Positions 34,088 to 44,170 of a DNA stretch of 64,000 nucleotides are shown in pieces. Below the pieces are notes generated by a model. The model saw nothing but the letters and a program-made list of their open reading frames with translations. It was not told where the DNA came from and ran no database searches. The stretch lies in the NCBI GenBank assembly GCA_016870115.1, contig VGCH01000015.1, positions 1-64,000 of the forward strand. Direction: 5' to 3'. The stretch comes from Alphaproteobacteria bacterium (GTDB lineage Bacteria > Pseudomonadota > Alphaproteobacteria > Reyranellales > Reyranellaceae). Both the position numbers and the translations under genes were made by a program. Positions within the stretch are counted from its first letter, which is position 1. Every line of letters begins with the position of its first letter.

Positions 34088-35065
34088 ATGTTGCGTACAT
34101 CCCGTCGTGCGGCGCTGCTGGGCCTCGCCGCCACTTCGTTTGCGCCCGCCGTCGGGCAGGCGCAGGCGTGGCCCGCCAAGCCGCTCAGGTTGATTGCCCC
34201 CTATCCGCCGGGTGGGGGTGTCGACACCGTGAGCCGCGCCTTTGCCGAGAAGATCCAGGCCACGTTGGGCCAAAGCGTCGTGGTCGACAACCAGCCGGGC
34301 GCCGGCGCCACGATCGGAGCCACGGCGCTGCATCGCAGCGCACCCGACGGGCACACGATGATGGTCGGCAGCCTGGTCGACTATTCGATCGCGCCGTTCT
34401 TTCATCAGAACCTGGCCTTCGAGATGGCGCGCGATTTCGTGCCCGTCCTCGAGATCGGCAACGGCACGGTGGCGCTGCTGGTGACGCCCGGGCTCGAGGC
34501 GAGGAGCGTCGCCGAACTGGTGGCGCTGGCCAAGTCCAAGCCTGGCCAACTGAGCTACGCCTCGTCGGGCTATGGCGGGCTGATCCATCTCAACTACGAG
34601 ATGCTGAAGCAGATGACCGGTGCGGAGATGACCCATGTGCCCTATCGCGGCACGTCATTCTTCCAGGCCGACCTTTACGAAGGACGCGTTCAAGTCTCGA
34701 TCGACAATGTGCTGGCTCACCTGCCGCACATCGCCTCGGGCAAGGTACGCTGCCTCGCCGTCGCCGCCGCCCGGCGCTCGCCACTGCTGCCCGATGTTCC
34801 GACCATGACCGAGGCCGGTGTCCCGGGTTTCGAGTCGGCCACGAACTACACGCTGTTCGTACCCAAGGGCACACCCGCCGCGGTCGTCGAGCGACTGAAC
34901 GCCGCCGGCAACGCGGCGGTGCGCGATGCCGACTTCCGCGAGCGCCTGCTCAAGCTTGGCATCGTCGTGGTTGGCAGTACCCAGCCCGAGGCGCAGGCCC
35001 GCATGAGCGCCGAGATCGCGCGCTGGGGCGATGTCATCCGCAAGGGCAACATCAAGCCGCAGTGA
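34088..35065 (+). CDS. Bug-family (tripartite tricarboxylate) solute-binding protein
   Basis: A 325-residue periplasmic binding protein of the TctC/Bug type. The N-terminus has SRRAALLGLAATSFAPAVGQAQA, whose last residues give a cleavage site near residue 27 (segment abridged). The mature part starts with PAKPLRLIAPYPPGGGVDTV, which is the family signature loop; QPGAGATIGA and TMVGSL-type segments follow. C-terminal KGTPAAVVERLNAAGNAAV is also standard. No TctA or TctB membrane genes are present nearby, so it is an orphan, which is common in soil and burkholderial-type genomes. It lies 2 bases after the PEP-mutase-like gene. The ligand is probably a carboxylate. Confidence 0.87.
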   Translation: MLRTSRRAALLGLAATSFAPAVGQAQAWPAKPLRLIAPYPPGGGVDTVSRAFAEKIQATLGQSVVVDNQPGAGATIGATALHRSAPDGHTMMVGSLVDYSIAPFFHQNLAFEMARDFVPVLEIGNGTVALLVTPGLEARSVAELVALAKSKPGQLSYASSGYGGLIHLNYEMLKQMTGAEMTHVPYRGTSFFQADLYEGRVQVSIDNVLAHLPHIASGKVRCLAVAAARRSPLLPDVPTMTEAGVPGFESATNYTLFVPKGTPAAVVERLNAAGNAAVRDADFRERLLKLGIVVVGSTQPEAQARMSAEIARWGDVIRKGNIKPQ

Positions 35066-35075
35066 GGGCAGGGGC

Positions 35076-36524
35076 GTGGAGGAACTCGACGTTCTGGTCG
35101 TCGGTGCCGGTCTGTCCGGAATCGGCGCGGCCTGGCACTTGCAAAAGCATTGCCCGGGCAAGAGTTGGGCCATTGTCGAGGCTCGCGAGGCCAGCGGCGG
35201 TACCTGGGATCTCTTCCGCTATCCCGGGGTTCGCTCGGACTCCGACATGTACACGTTGGGCTACCGCTTTCGGCCCTGGAAGGACGCCCAGGCCATCGCC
35301 GACGGTCCTTCGATCCTGTCCTATGTGCGCGATGTCGCGCGCGATCATGGCATCGACCGCCGCATCCGGTATTCGCACCGCGTTGTGTCGGCGGCCTGGT
35401 CGACTCCCGACGCACGTTGGACGGTTGTACTTGAGTGCGGACCGGACCGGGCGCGCACCACCATTGCCTGCCGGTTCCTGTGGATGTGCAGCGGCTACTA
35501 CCGCTACGAGTCCGGCCACGATCCGGTCTTTCCCGGCCGCGAGAGCTTCGCCGGTCGGATCGTGCATCCGCAATTCTGGCCTCAGGATCTTGAGTATGCC
35601 GGCAAGAAGGTCGTGGTAATCGGCAGCGGTGCCACGGCGGTGACCTTGGCGCCAGCCATGGCCGACACCGCCACCCATGTCGCGATGCTGCAACGCTCGC
35701 CCACCTGGATGGTGTCGCGTCCGGCCGTCGATGCGATGGCCGAGCGCCTCAAGCGGCGCCTACCGCTCGGACTCGCCTACGCGCTCACGCGTTGGAAGAA
35801 CGTGCTGATGGGCATGTACGTCTATCGCATGTGCAAGCGGCGTCCGGAGCGCGTTGCCAAGCTGCTGCTGGGCGGTGTGCGCCAGGAGCTGGGACGGGAC
35901 TACGATGTCGCGACGCACTTCACGCCGCGATACGACCCGTGGAACCAGCGGCTCTGTCTGGTGCCGGATGGTGACTTCTTCCGCGCGGTGAAGGCGGGTC
36001 GCCTCGAGATGGTGACCGACACGATCGACCGGTTCGTGCCGTCGGGCATCGCGCTGAAGTCGGGTCGGACGCTCGACGCCGATGTCATCGTTACGGCCAC
36101 CGGCCTGGAACTGCAGCCACTGGGCGGCACCCGCCTGTCCGTGGACGGGGTGCCGGTCGAGCCGCCGCGGACCACCATCTGGCGCGGCATGATGTATTCG
36201 GACGTGCCCAACCTTGTATCGGTGTTCGGGTACACCAACGCCTCGTGGACGCTGAAGGCCGATCTGGTGAGCGAGCACACCTGCCGTCTGCTGAACCACA
36301 TGGAGCGCCATGGCTATCGCCAGATCACACCGCGCCGCAACGACCCGAGCGTGACGGACGAGCCCTTCGTCGACTTCTCGTCCGGCTATATCCAGCGCGC
36401 GCTTGCGAGCCAGCCCAAGCAGGGCAGCAAGCGCCCGTGGAAGCTCTACCAGAACTACCTGCTCGATCTTATCACGTTGCGCTACGGCCGGCTTACGGAT
36501 CCGACTCTGGAGTTCGCGAAGTAG
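35076..36524 (+). CDS. Flavin-containing / Baeyer-Villiger-type monooxygenase
   Basis: A 482-residue class B flavoprotein monooxygenase, NADPH-dependent, that inserts oxygen into ketones or at heteroatoms. The FAD Rossmann motif is VVGAGLSGIGAAWHL (about 7-21). GGTWDLFRYPGVRSDSDMY is characteristic of EtaA/BVMO enzymes. The fingerprint FAGRIVHPQFW fits FxGxxxHxxxW, and the NADPH motif is VIGSGATAVTLAPA near 185. The length matches EtaA-like enzymes. The GTG start is preferred because the FAD motif follows within 10 residues. It lies 10 bases after the binding-protein gene and 38 bases before a second PEP-mutase-like gene, so all four may be one operon. Confidence 0.85.
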   Translation: MEELDVLVVGAGLSGIGAAWHLQKHCPGKSWAIVEAREASGGTWDLFRYPGVRSDSDMYTLGYRFRPWKDAQAIADGPSILSYVRDVARDHGIDRRIRYSHRVVSAAWSTPDARWTVVLECGPDRARTTIACRFLWMCSGYYRYESGHDPVFPGRESFAGRIVHPQFWPQDLEYAGKKVVVIGSGATAVTLAPAMADTATHVAMLQRSPTWMVSRPAVDAMAERLKRRLPLGLAYALTRWKNVLMGMYVYRMCKRRPERVAKLLLGGVRQELGRDYDVATHFTPRYDPWNQRLCLVPDGDFFRAVKAGRLEMVTDTIDRFVPSGIALKSGRTLDADVIVTATGLELQPLGGTRLSVDGVPVEPPRTTIWRGMMYSDVPNLVSVFGYTNASWTLKADLVSEHTCRLLNHMERHGYRQITPRRNDPSVTDEPFVDFSSGYIQRALASQPKQGSKRPWKLYQNYLLDLITLRYGRLTDPTLEFAK

Positions 36525-36562
36525 TGCTTTCGCGGAACCCTGCAAAGGCCTAGCGTCGCGTG

Positions 36563-37378
36563 ATGCTGTCCCAGGTAGACAAGGCTCGCGCCTTTCAAGA
36601 GCTGCACCGGCGGCCCGGCGTCTTGCTGCTGCCCAATCCCTGGGATGCCGGCACGGCGCGACTGTTGCAGTCGCTGGGCTTCGAGGCGCTGGCCACGACG
36701 AGTCTCGGCCTGTCGAACACGCTGGGGCGGCGCGATGGCAGCAACGCTGTCAGTCGCTTGGCGTTGCTCGAAAATTGCCACGCGATCGCCACCGCGACGG
36801 ACCTGCCGGTCACTGCCGACCTGGAGAACGGCTATGCCGACGAGCCTCGCGAAGCCGCGCGTATCCTGCTCGATGCCGCCGATGTGGGGCTGGCGGGCGG
36901 GTCGCTGGAGGATTGGAGCGGCGAGCGCATCTACGACTTCAACCACGCCGTCGAGCGCGTCGTGGCCTCTGTCGAGGCCTTACGGGCGCGCGGCAAGCCA
37001 TTCGTGTTCACCGCCCGAGCCGACAACCTGATCCGAGGCGTGCGCGATCTCGACGACACGATCCGCCGCCTGCAGGCCTTCGGGAAAGCCGGCGCGGATG
37101 TCCTCTACGCCCCGGGCCTGCGCGACCTTGAGACCATGCGCACGGTCGTTCAGTCGGTCGACAAGCCGGTGAACGTGGTGATGAGCTCTGGCGATCCCGA
37201 TCTCACCGCCGAGGCGATCGCGGCCGTTGGGGTCAAGCGCATCAGTGTCGGTGGCGCGCTCTCCCGCCTCGCCTTGGCGGCCTTCATGAAGGGCGCCACC
37301 GCCATGAAGGCGGGCGACTTCCGCTGGATGCGCGAGACCCTGCCAACGGCAGACCTCAAGCGGGTGTTCACGGACTGA
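36563..37378 (+). CDS. Isocitrate lyase/PEP mutase superfamily protein (copy 2)
   Basis: A 271-residue paralogue of the gene at 33.3 kb. Shared motifs are ADLENGYADEPREAAR, GGSLEDWSGERIYDFNHAVERV (two segments of one loop), TARADNLIRGVRDLDDTI and the C-terminal ISVGGALSRLA. As in copy 1, the gating loop is neither that of PEP mutase nor that of isocitrate lyase. A GTG directly upstream (36560) would add one residue. It is convergent with the hydratase gene, 15 bases apart. The two copies presumably act on related 2-oxo or hydroxy-dicarboxylate substrates. Confidence 0.78.
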   Translation: MLSQVDKARAFQELHRRPGVLLLPNPWDAGTARLLQSLGFEALATTSLGLSNTLGRRDGSNAVSRLALLENCHAIATATDLPVTADLENGYADEPREAARILLDAADVGLAGGSLEDWSGERIYDFNHAVERVVASVEALRARGKPFVFTARADNLIRGVRDLDDTIRRLQAFGKAGADVLYAPGLRDLETMRTVVQSVDKPVNVVMSSGDPDLTAEAIAAVGVKRISVGGALSRLALAAFMKGATAMKAGDFRWMRETLPTADLKRVFTD

Positions 37379-37393
37379 CGGCGCTCCCGCGGA

Positions 37394-38173
37394 TCAGTCG
37401 AAACCGATCTCGACCTGTCCCAGCGGTCCGAAATCGGCAGTCCAATTCTGACCAGGCCGCGTCGCCAACATGCCGGTGAGCGTGCCGGTGCTCACGATCT
37501 GGCCCGCCTTCATGCCGAGGCCGAGGCGGGAGAGTTCGTTGGCGAGCCACAATATGGGCTCCAAGGGGTTGCCCAACGCCGCGCCGGCCGTCCCGCGCCG
37601 ACGGACGACACCATCGGCGATCAGCCGGGCTTCCTGCCCCGCGATGTCTCGCTGGCGCCAGTTCTCGATCGCCGGGCCATAGATGAAGGTGCCTGATCCC
37701 GCGCCGTCGGCCAGGATCGCCGACAGGGGCGGGAAGGCGTCGTCGTGGACGAAGCGACATTCGGCGAGTTCGATTCCGGGGTGCATTGAGGCCACGGCGG
37801 CGTCGATGTCGCCCAGCACATAGGCGCTGCGCCGCGCCGGCAAATCGGCGCCGAGCATCACCTGGAACTCGACTTCCGGGATGGGACTGCAGAGCCGCGC
37901 GTGCTCGAACCGCGCGGGTGACTCGTGCACGAAGTAGGTACGGCCCCAGATCGGTGCGGTGGTGCGCAATTGACGCTGCATCTCGGACTTGAAGGCCGCG
38001 ATCTTCCACCCGCGCACCTCCCACCCGAGCTCGTCGGCGACCAGACCGGCGACGCGATACCCGGCATCGGAATCCGCCGGGATCAGCTCGGCGGCAAGGC
38101 CGCTCTGCTGCCGCCTCGCCCGACGCAGGTCGGCGAGCTGGCGCGCGAGGGCATGTTCGCGATCTGCGGTCAT
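37394..38173 (-). CDS. 2-keto-4-pentenoate hydratase / FAH-superfamily protein (copy 1)
   Basis: A 259-residue member of the MhpD/TesE hydratase-decarboxylase branch of the fumarylacetoacetate hydrolase fold. The metal site is IPEVEFQVMLGADLP (about 97-111), giving the E-x-E pair; the matching aspartate/lysine region is YGPAIENW near 165. The C-terminal IVSTGTLTGMLATRPGQ is conserved. It begins directly after the DMGDH-like gene stop on the minus strand and is likely co-transcribed with it and the Rieske oxygenase. A second family member is at 56.9 kb. These enzymes hydrate or decarboxylate 2-oxo-enoate acids; how that fits demethylation is unclear. Confidence 0.8.
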   Translation of the reverse strand: MTADREHALARQLADLRRARRQQSGLAAELIPADSDAGYRVAGLVADELGWEVRGWKIAAFKSEMQRQLRTTAPIWGRTYFVHESPARFEHARLCSPIPEVEFQVMLGADLPARRSAYVLGDIDAAVASMHPGIELAECRFVHDDAFPPLSAILADGAGSGTFIYGPAIENWRQRDIAGQEARLIADGVVRRRGTAGAALGNPLEPILWLANELSRLGLGMKAGQIVSTGTLTGMLATRPGQNWTADFGPLGQVEIGFD

Positions 38174-40597
38174 TCAGATGCGGATGCGCGTGCCTTTGGG
38201 GTCCACCGCCGCCGCGTCGAGCCGCGAGGCGGGCCAGGCTCGAGTGAAGGCCTCGATCTCGTAGTCGGCGTGGCCGGCCTCATCGGCCGCCACATAGCCG
38301 AAAGCGATCGCCTTGCCGATCGTGTGGCCCCAGCCGCCGCTTGACGCGACGCCGAGCGTCTTTCCGCCGCGCCGGATCGCCTCGCCGCCATAGAGCTGCA
38401 CGGGGCCATCGACCGTCAGGACGATCAGCTTTCGCTTCGGCCCTTCGGCCTTGGCTTTCTCAAGCGCCGCGCGGCCGATGAAATCCTGCGGCTTCTTCAG
38501 CGACACAGCGAAACCGAGGCCGGCCTCGTAGGGCGTGTAGTCGGGCGTGATATCGGCGCCCCAGTAGAGGTAGCGCTTCTCCAGCCGGAGCGACTCGATC
38601 GCGCGGTAGCCCGCGTTCGAGAGGCCATGCTCGCGGCCGGCGGCCTGCAGCGCCTCGTAGACATGCGCCGCGTACTCCTGCGGCACATGCAGTTCCCAGC
38701 CCAACTCGCCGAGATACGTGACGCGCAGCGCCAGTACCGGCGCAAAGCCGATCCGGATCTCGCGCGCCGTCATGTAGGGGAACGCCGCGTTGGAGACGTC
38801 GCCATCGGCGACGGCGGCCAGGATGTCGCGCGCGCGCGGCCCCCCGAGATTCAGCGTGGCGTAGGCCGATGTGACGTCCCGGATCGAGACACTGCCATCG
38901 GCCGGCAGGTGGCGTCGGATCCAGCCGATGTCGCGCACGCCGAAGGCGCTGCCGGTCACCATGTAGAAGCGATTCTCGTCCAGCCGCGCGAAGGTGAGGT
39001 CGGCCTCGATGCCGCCGCGCTCGTTGCAGAGCTGGGTGTAGACCAGCGACCCCGCCGGCTTGTCGAGATCGTTGGCGGCGATGCGCTGCAGCGCGGCGAA
39101 GGCGGCCGGGCCCTCGATCTCGAACTTGGAGAACGAGCTCTGGTCGATCAGCACCGCCCGTTCGCGGGCGGCTCGACACTCCGCGCCGACCGCCTCGAAC
39201 CAATTGGGTCGGTTCTCGAAGCTCGGTCGGTCGCGCGTCTCCTCGCCGGCGCGCGCGAACCAGTTGGGCCGTTCCCACCCGAAGCGCGAGCCGAAGACGG
39301 CGCCCTGTGCCTTGAGCGTCTCGTAGAGCGGGCTGCGTCGTCCGCCGCGTGCGCTCTCCAGTTCCTCGATCGGATAGTGGATCTGGTAATAGCGCCAGTA
39401 GCTGTCGACGCTGCGCTCCGCCAGATAGCGCGCGCTCATGTGATGGCGCCCGAAGCGACGCACGTCGAATGCCCACAGGTCGAGGCTGGGGGCGCCCTCG
39501 ACGATCCATTCCGCCATCGCCTTGCCGGCGCCGCCCGAGGCCGCGATGCCCGAAGTGAAGCCGCAGGCGACGTAGAAGTTGTCGCGCTCGGGCGCCAGCC
39601 CCAGGATCGGCTCACCATCGGGCGAGATCGGGATCGCTCCGTTGATCACGGTGCGGATACCGATCTCGTTCAGGATGGGCAGGCGCTCGGCGGCCGGCAG
39701 GACGAACTGCTCCAGCCGCTCCTGGTTGGGCTGGAAAAGCTCACGCCCGAACGAGAAGGGCACGCCCTTTTCGCCGAAGGTCGGCGTGCCGCGCTCCCAC
39801 CCGCCAATCGCCAGCGCCCCGGGCTCCGGCTTGAGATAGAAGATCTTGTCCGGATCGCGCAGCGTCGGCAGGCCCTTCGGCAGGTCGTCGCGCTTCTCGG
39901 TGATGAGATACTGGTGCTCGACCGCGCCGGCCGGCACCGCGACGCCTGCGAGCTTGGCCACGTCGCGCGCCCAGATTCCGGCGGCATTGACCACGATCTC
40001 GCACTCGATCGCGCCACGATCGGTCAGCACGCGCGAGATGCGCCGGCCTTTGTTCTCGAAGCCGGTGACCAGCGCACCCTCGACGATGCGTACGCCGCCC
40101 GTCCGCGCGCCGCGCGCGTAGGCCTGGGTGAGACTCGACGGCTCCACCGAGCCGTCATTGGGAACGAACACCGCGCCGACCACGCCCTGGAGCGTGATCA
40201 ACGGAAATTTGTCCAACGCCTCGCGCGGGCTGAGCGTGTGCAGCTCGAAGTCGAAGCTGCGCGCCGTCGTCGCCATGCGCTTCAGCTCGCTCCAGCGTTC
40301 CTCGGACGAGGCGAGGCGCAGGCTGCCGACCGGTTTCCACTCCACCGCTTGACCGGTTTCCGCCTCCAGCGTGTCGTAGAGGCGCGCGCTGTACTGCATC
40401 AGCCGCGTCAGGTTGCGCTTGGAGCGGAGCTGGCCCACCAGTCCCGCGGCATGCCAGGTCGATCCGTGGGTGAGGCCGCTCTTCTCCAGAACCAGCACGT
40501 CGCGCTGGCCGAGCTTGGCAAGGTGGTAGGCGATCGAGCAGCCGATCGCACCGCCGCCGACCACGACGATGCGGGCGCGTGAGGGGAGGTCAGCCAC
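38174..40597 (-). CDS. Dimethylglycine/sarcosine dehydrogenase-like flavoenzyme, DAO + GcvT domains (copy 2)
   Basis: An 807-residue paralogue of the 24.2 kb enzyme. FAD domain: IVVVGGGAIGCSIAYHL (10-26); His49 in GSTWHAAGLVGQ is at the covalent-FAD position. The C-terminal GcvT-like half carries LGWELHVPQEY and SLRLEKRYLYWGADITPDY. Both copies contain a GWERPNWF motif near the domain junction. Its start overlaps the Rieske oxygenase gene by 8 bases, so the two are coupled. With a Rieske N-demethylase upstream, the obvious pathway is trimethyl- to dimethyl- to monomethyl-amine removal, as in betaine to dimethylglycine to sarcosine. Confidence 0.87.
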   Translation of the reverse strand: MADLPSRARIVVVGGGAIGCSIAYHLAKLGQRDVLVLEKSGLTHGSTWHAAGLVGQLRSKRNLTRLMQYSARLYDTLEAETGQAVEWKPVGSLRLASSEERWSELKRMATTARSFDFELHTLSPREALDKFPLITLQGVVGAVFVPNDGSVEPSSLTQAYARGARTGGVRIVEGALVTGFENKGRRISRVLTDRGAIECEIVVNAAGIWARDVAKLAGVAVPAGAVEHQYLITEKRDDLPKGLPTLRDPDKIFYLKPEPGALAIGGWERGTPTFGEKGVPFSFGRELFQPNQERLEQFVLPAAERLPILNEIGIRTVINGAIPISPDGEPILGLAPERDNFYVACGFTSGIAASGGAGKAMAEWIVEGAPSLDLWAFDVRRFGRHHMSARYLAERSVDSYWRYYQIHYPIEELESARGGRRSPLYETLKAQGAVFGSRFGWERPNWFARAGEETRDRPSFENRPNWFEAVGAECRAARERAVLIDQSSFSKFEIEGPAAFAALQRIAANDLDKPAGSLVYTQLCNERGGIEADLTFARLDENRFYMVTGSAFGVRDIGWIRRHLPADGSVSIRDVTSAYATLNLGGPRARDILAAVADGDVSNAAFPYMTAREIRIGFAPVLALRVTYLGELGWELHVPQEYAAHVYEALQAAGREHGLSNAGYRAIESLRLEKRYLYWGADITPDYTPYEAGLGFAVSLKKPQDFIGRAALEKAKAEGPKRKLIVLTVDGPVQLYGGEAIRRGGKTLGVASSGGWGHTIGKAIAFGYVAADEAGHADYEIEAFTRAWPASRLDAAAVDPKGTRIRI

Positions 40598-41837
40598 GCA
40601 ATTCGCCCAGATACCAGTCGATGAAGTGCGCGACGTTGCGCTCGCGGATCAGAGAGTAGGGACCCGGTTCGTAGCCCGGCGAGGTGATGCCCGCTTGCTG
40701 ATCGGCGCAGATGCGCCAGTCCTGAAGGTTGGTGACGTCCCAGATCGGCAGCAACCGGTCGAGGGTGTAGTCCTTGCCTTCGACCGCGTCGCCGTCAACG
40801 AGCCAGTAACCGCGCACCAGCGTGCGGTCGGGCCCCAGCGGCGTCAGCCGCGCGGCGGCGGCATAGTCGCAATTGGTGTGCTGCCAGAAGTTGGGGAACA
40901 GGGTCGTCCGCAACGTGCCGCTGTCCCACTCCTTGATGTCTCCCATCAGCCGCTGCGACAGCGGTTTGCCGTCCATGCTTTGGGTCACCGAACCCTCGAT
41001 GCAGGGCGTGCGATGGCAGCGAAAGGCGGAACCCGTCATGGTCGATGTGGCGTCGCCTTCGTCGAGGCCCAGCGAGCGGAACCGGGCGTTGGCGCGGCTG
41101 ACGATCGCGTCCATCGCCGGCTGCTGCGTGGGGTCGAGCATCGCCATGTCGCGCTGCACGTCGTAGGCGGCGGTATTGTATTCCTTGTGGTTGGACGGGC
41201 AGTGGTAGCACTCGCGGTTGTTCTCGAAGACGATCTTCCAGTTCGCCTCGACCACGTAGTCGACCTTGTGCGCGATCTTGGCCCGCGGAATGGCGTGCGG
41301 CGCCATCTTGCGGCGGATGGTGGTCAGCGCCTCCGAGAAGTCCGGCGGATCGTCGGCCAGCGAGATGAAGAGCAGTCCTGCCGCGTCCTCGAGCGCGATC
41401 GGCTTCAGGCCGAGTTCGCTCCGGTCAACGCCGAACTCCTTCTTGCTGTCGAGAACCAGCGCCCCGTCCAGCTCGTAGGTCCAGCGGTGATAGGGGCAGA
41501 CCACGCGGTGGCCATTGCCGTGTTCCTCGCGGCACAGGATCGATCCGCGGTGGCGACACACATTGTGGAAGGCGCGGATGACGCCGTCGCGGCCGCGCAC
41601 GACCAGCACCTGGGCGTCACCGATCTTCCAGGTCAGGAAGTCGCCGGGCTTGGCCACCTCGAAGCTGTAGCCGACGAAAATCCAGTGCCGGTAGAGAATC
41701 CGCTGCAAATCGGCCTGGAACACCGTCGAGTCGGCGTAGAACGGCCGGGCCAGCGGCCCCCCGTCGCGGTGCCGGGCGACAAGTTGAGCGACCTCGGCCG
41801 GCAGCGCCGGGCGGGAGAACGGTGTGACGCCATCCAT
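40590..41837 (-). CDS. Rieske non-heme iron oxygenase, betaine-demethylase (GbcA/stachydrine)-like
   Basis: A 415-residue ring-hydroxylating-type oxygenase alpha subunit. The [2Fe-2S] Rieske site is C-R-H then C-P-Y-H (CRHRGS, about 93; VCPYHRWTYELDG, about 112). The mononuclear iron site is NWKIVFENNRECYHCPSNH near 200, with HxxxxH. The ECYHC form is typical of oxygenases that demethylate quaternary amines (glycine betaine, stachydrine, carnitine) rather than aromatic rings. The start at 41837 is chosen for the GGAGGAAACC Shine-Dalgarno. No ferredoxin-reductase partner (GbcB-like) is in the window. It is divergent from the AEP ABC importer. Confidence 0.85.
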   Translation of the reverse strand: MDGVTPFSRPALPAEVAQLVARHRDGGPLARPFYADSTVFQADLQRILYRHWIFVGYSFEVAKPGDFLTWKIGDAQVLVVRGRDGVIRAFHNVCRHRGSILCREEHGNGHRVVCPYHRWTYELDGALVLDSKKEFGVDRSELGLKPIALEDAAGLLFISLADDPPDFSEALTTIRRKMAPHAIPRAKIAHKVDYVVEANWKIVFENNRECYHCPSNHKEYNTAAYDVQRDMAMLDPTQQPAMDAIVSRANARFRSLGLDEGDATSTMTGSAFRCHRTPCIEGSVTQSMDGKPLSQRLMGDIKEWDSGTLRTTLFPNFWQHTNCDYAAAARLTPLGPDRTLVRGYWLVDGDAVEGKDYTLDRLLPIWDVTNLQDWRICADQQAGITSPGYEPGPYSLIRERNVAHFIDWYLGELRG

Positions 41838-42006
41838 ATTGGTTTCCTCCGTGGGCCGTTTTCTACCATGCCGGCCTTGCCGCACCCCAGCGGCGTGTTA
41901 AGGTTTTGCGACATCGGGGATATCAGGGGAATGCGACGCAGCGTCCGTCACAAGACTGTAGCGTCGCGCGTGTAGCCAACCTTTCGAGGCCTAAGGAGAC
42001 AATCGC
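41838..42006. promoter_or_regulatory. Divergent intergenic region between the Rieske gene and the AEP importer
   Basis: This 169-bp gap must hold promoters for both divergent transcripts. It carries Shine-Dalgarno sequences at each end: GGAGGAAACC for the minus gene and AAGGAGA for the plus gene. I see no convincing -35/-10 pair. A GCGAC motif recurs several times (for example near 41907 and 41934). Shared regulation is possible but not shown. Confidence 0.35.
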
Positions 42007-43047
42007 ATGAACCTATTTCTCAAGCGCGCCGCCGTTGGGCTCGCCGCCATCGCGGCGCTCGGTTTCGCCGGCTCGGCCTGGGCGCAGAAGACGCGCCTGA
42101 CCGTCTATACGGCGATCGAAAACGAGCAGCTCGATCCGTTCAAGAAGGCCTTCGAGGCCGACAACCCCAACATCGAGATCGCCTGGGTGCGTGATTCCAC
42201 GGGCGTCATGACCGCCCGCATCATAGCCGAAAAGGACAATCCGCGCGCCGACGCGATCTGGGGCCTCGCCGCCTCGAGCGTGGCGCTGTTCGGCAGCATG
42301 AACATGCTCGAGCCTTACACACCGGCAGGGTCCGCCGCGCTGAAGCCGATCTTCCGCAGCGGCAAGTCGCCCGAGACCTGGGTCGGTATGGACGCCTTCC
42401 TTGCGGTGCTGTGCTTCAACACGGTTGAAGCCGCCAAGGGCAACAAGGCCAAGCCGACCAGCTGGGCCGACCTGACCAAGCCCGAGTACAAGGACTCGAT
42501 CGTGATGCCGAACCCCGCTTCGTCCGGAACGGGCTACCTCACGGTCGTGGGCTGGCTCGCCGCCATGGGCGAGGAGGCCGGCTGGAAGTATATGGACGCG
42601 CTGCACCAGAACGTGGCGCAGTACCTGCACTCCGGCTCCGCGCCGTGCGTGCAGGCCGCCAAGGGCGAGCGTCTGATGGGCATCGGCTTCGACATGCGCG
42701 GCGCCTCGGAGAAGACCAAGGGCGCGCCGATCGACCTGATCGTGCCCAAGGAAGGTCTGGGCTGGGAGATGGAAGCCACGGCCATCATGAAGGGCACCAA
42801 GAACCTTGATGCCGCGAAGAAGCTGGCCGACTGGTCCGCGTCCAAGAAGGCCAACGAACTGTATGGCAAGTACTACGCCATCGTTGCGCATCCGGACGTG
42901 AAGGCGAATCCGCCGAACTATCCGGCGGACGGCGAGAAGGCGATGCTGAAGCTCGACGTCGAGTGGATGGCCAAGAACCGCGATCGCATCCTCGCGGAAT
43001 GGTCCAAGCGCTACGACGGCAAGTCCGCACCGCGCGCGCCGCGCTAA
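42007..43047 (+). CDS. phnS2: ABC transporter solute-binding protein, 2-aminoethylphosphonate type
   Basis: A 346-residue periplasmic binding protein with a standard Sec signal (LFLKRAAVGLAAIAALGFA, then SAWAQ; cleavage about 27). The mature protein begins TRLTVYTAIENEQLDPFKKA, a pattern of the Fe3+/AEP-binding cluster; STGVMTARIIAEKDNP, then PASSGTGYLTVVGW, are conserved there. Preceded by AAGGAGA. The following genes encode an ATPase and a fused double-domain permease, the layout of the predicted AEP importer (PhnS2-T2-U2). An iron(III) importer of the FutA/AfuA type is the main alternative; the phnWAY operon 9 kb away favours AEP. Confidence 0.82.
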   Translation: MNLFLKRAAVGLAAIAALGFAGSAWAQKTRLTVYTAIENEQLDPFKKAFEADNPNIEIAWVRDSTGVMTARIIAEKDNPRADAIWGLAASSVALFGSMNMLEPYTPAGSAALKPIFRSGKSPETWVGMDAFLAVLCFNTVEAAKGNKAKPTSWADLTKPEYKDSIVMPNPASSGTGYLTVVGWLAAMGEEAGWKYMDALHQNVAQYLHSGSAPCVQAAKGERLMGIGFDMRGASEKTKGAPIDLIVPKEGLGWEMEATAIMKGTKNLDAAKKLADWSASKKANELYGKYYAIVAHPDVKANPPNYPADGEKAMLKLDVEWMAKNRDRILAEWSKRYDGKSAPRAPR

Positions 43048-43105
43048 AGCACGGCTCGACGACGCCCGCTCCCGCTCGTGCGGGAACGGGCGATCGGCGG
43101 CGTGG

Positions 43106-44166
<1,061 letters not shown>

Positions 44167-44170
<4 letters not shown>

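Noticed and set aside
38627-41975. Long plus-strand open frames (about 650 and 470 codons) over the DMGDH-like copy 2 and the Rieske gene
   Set aside because: They are antisense shadows; no motif or domain is recognisable, while the minus-strand products match known families end to end.
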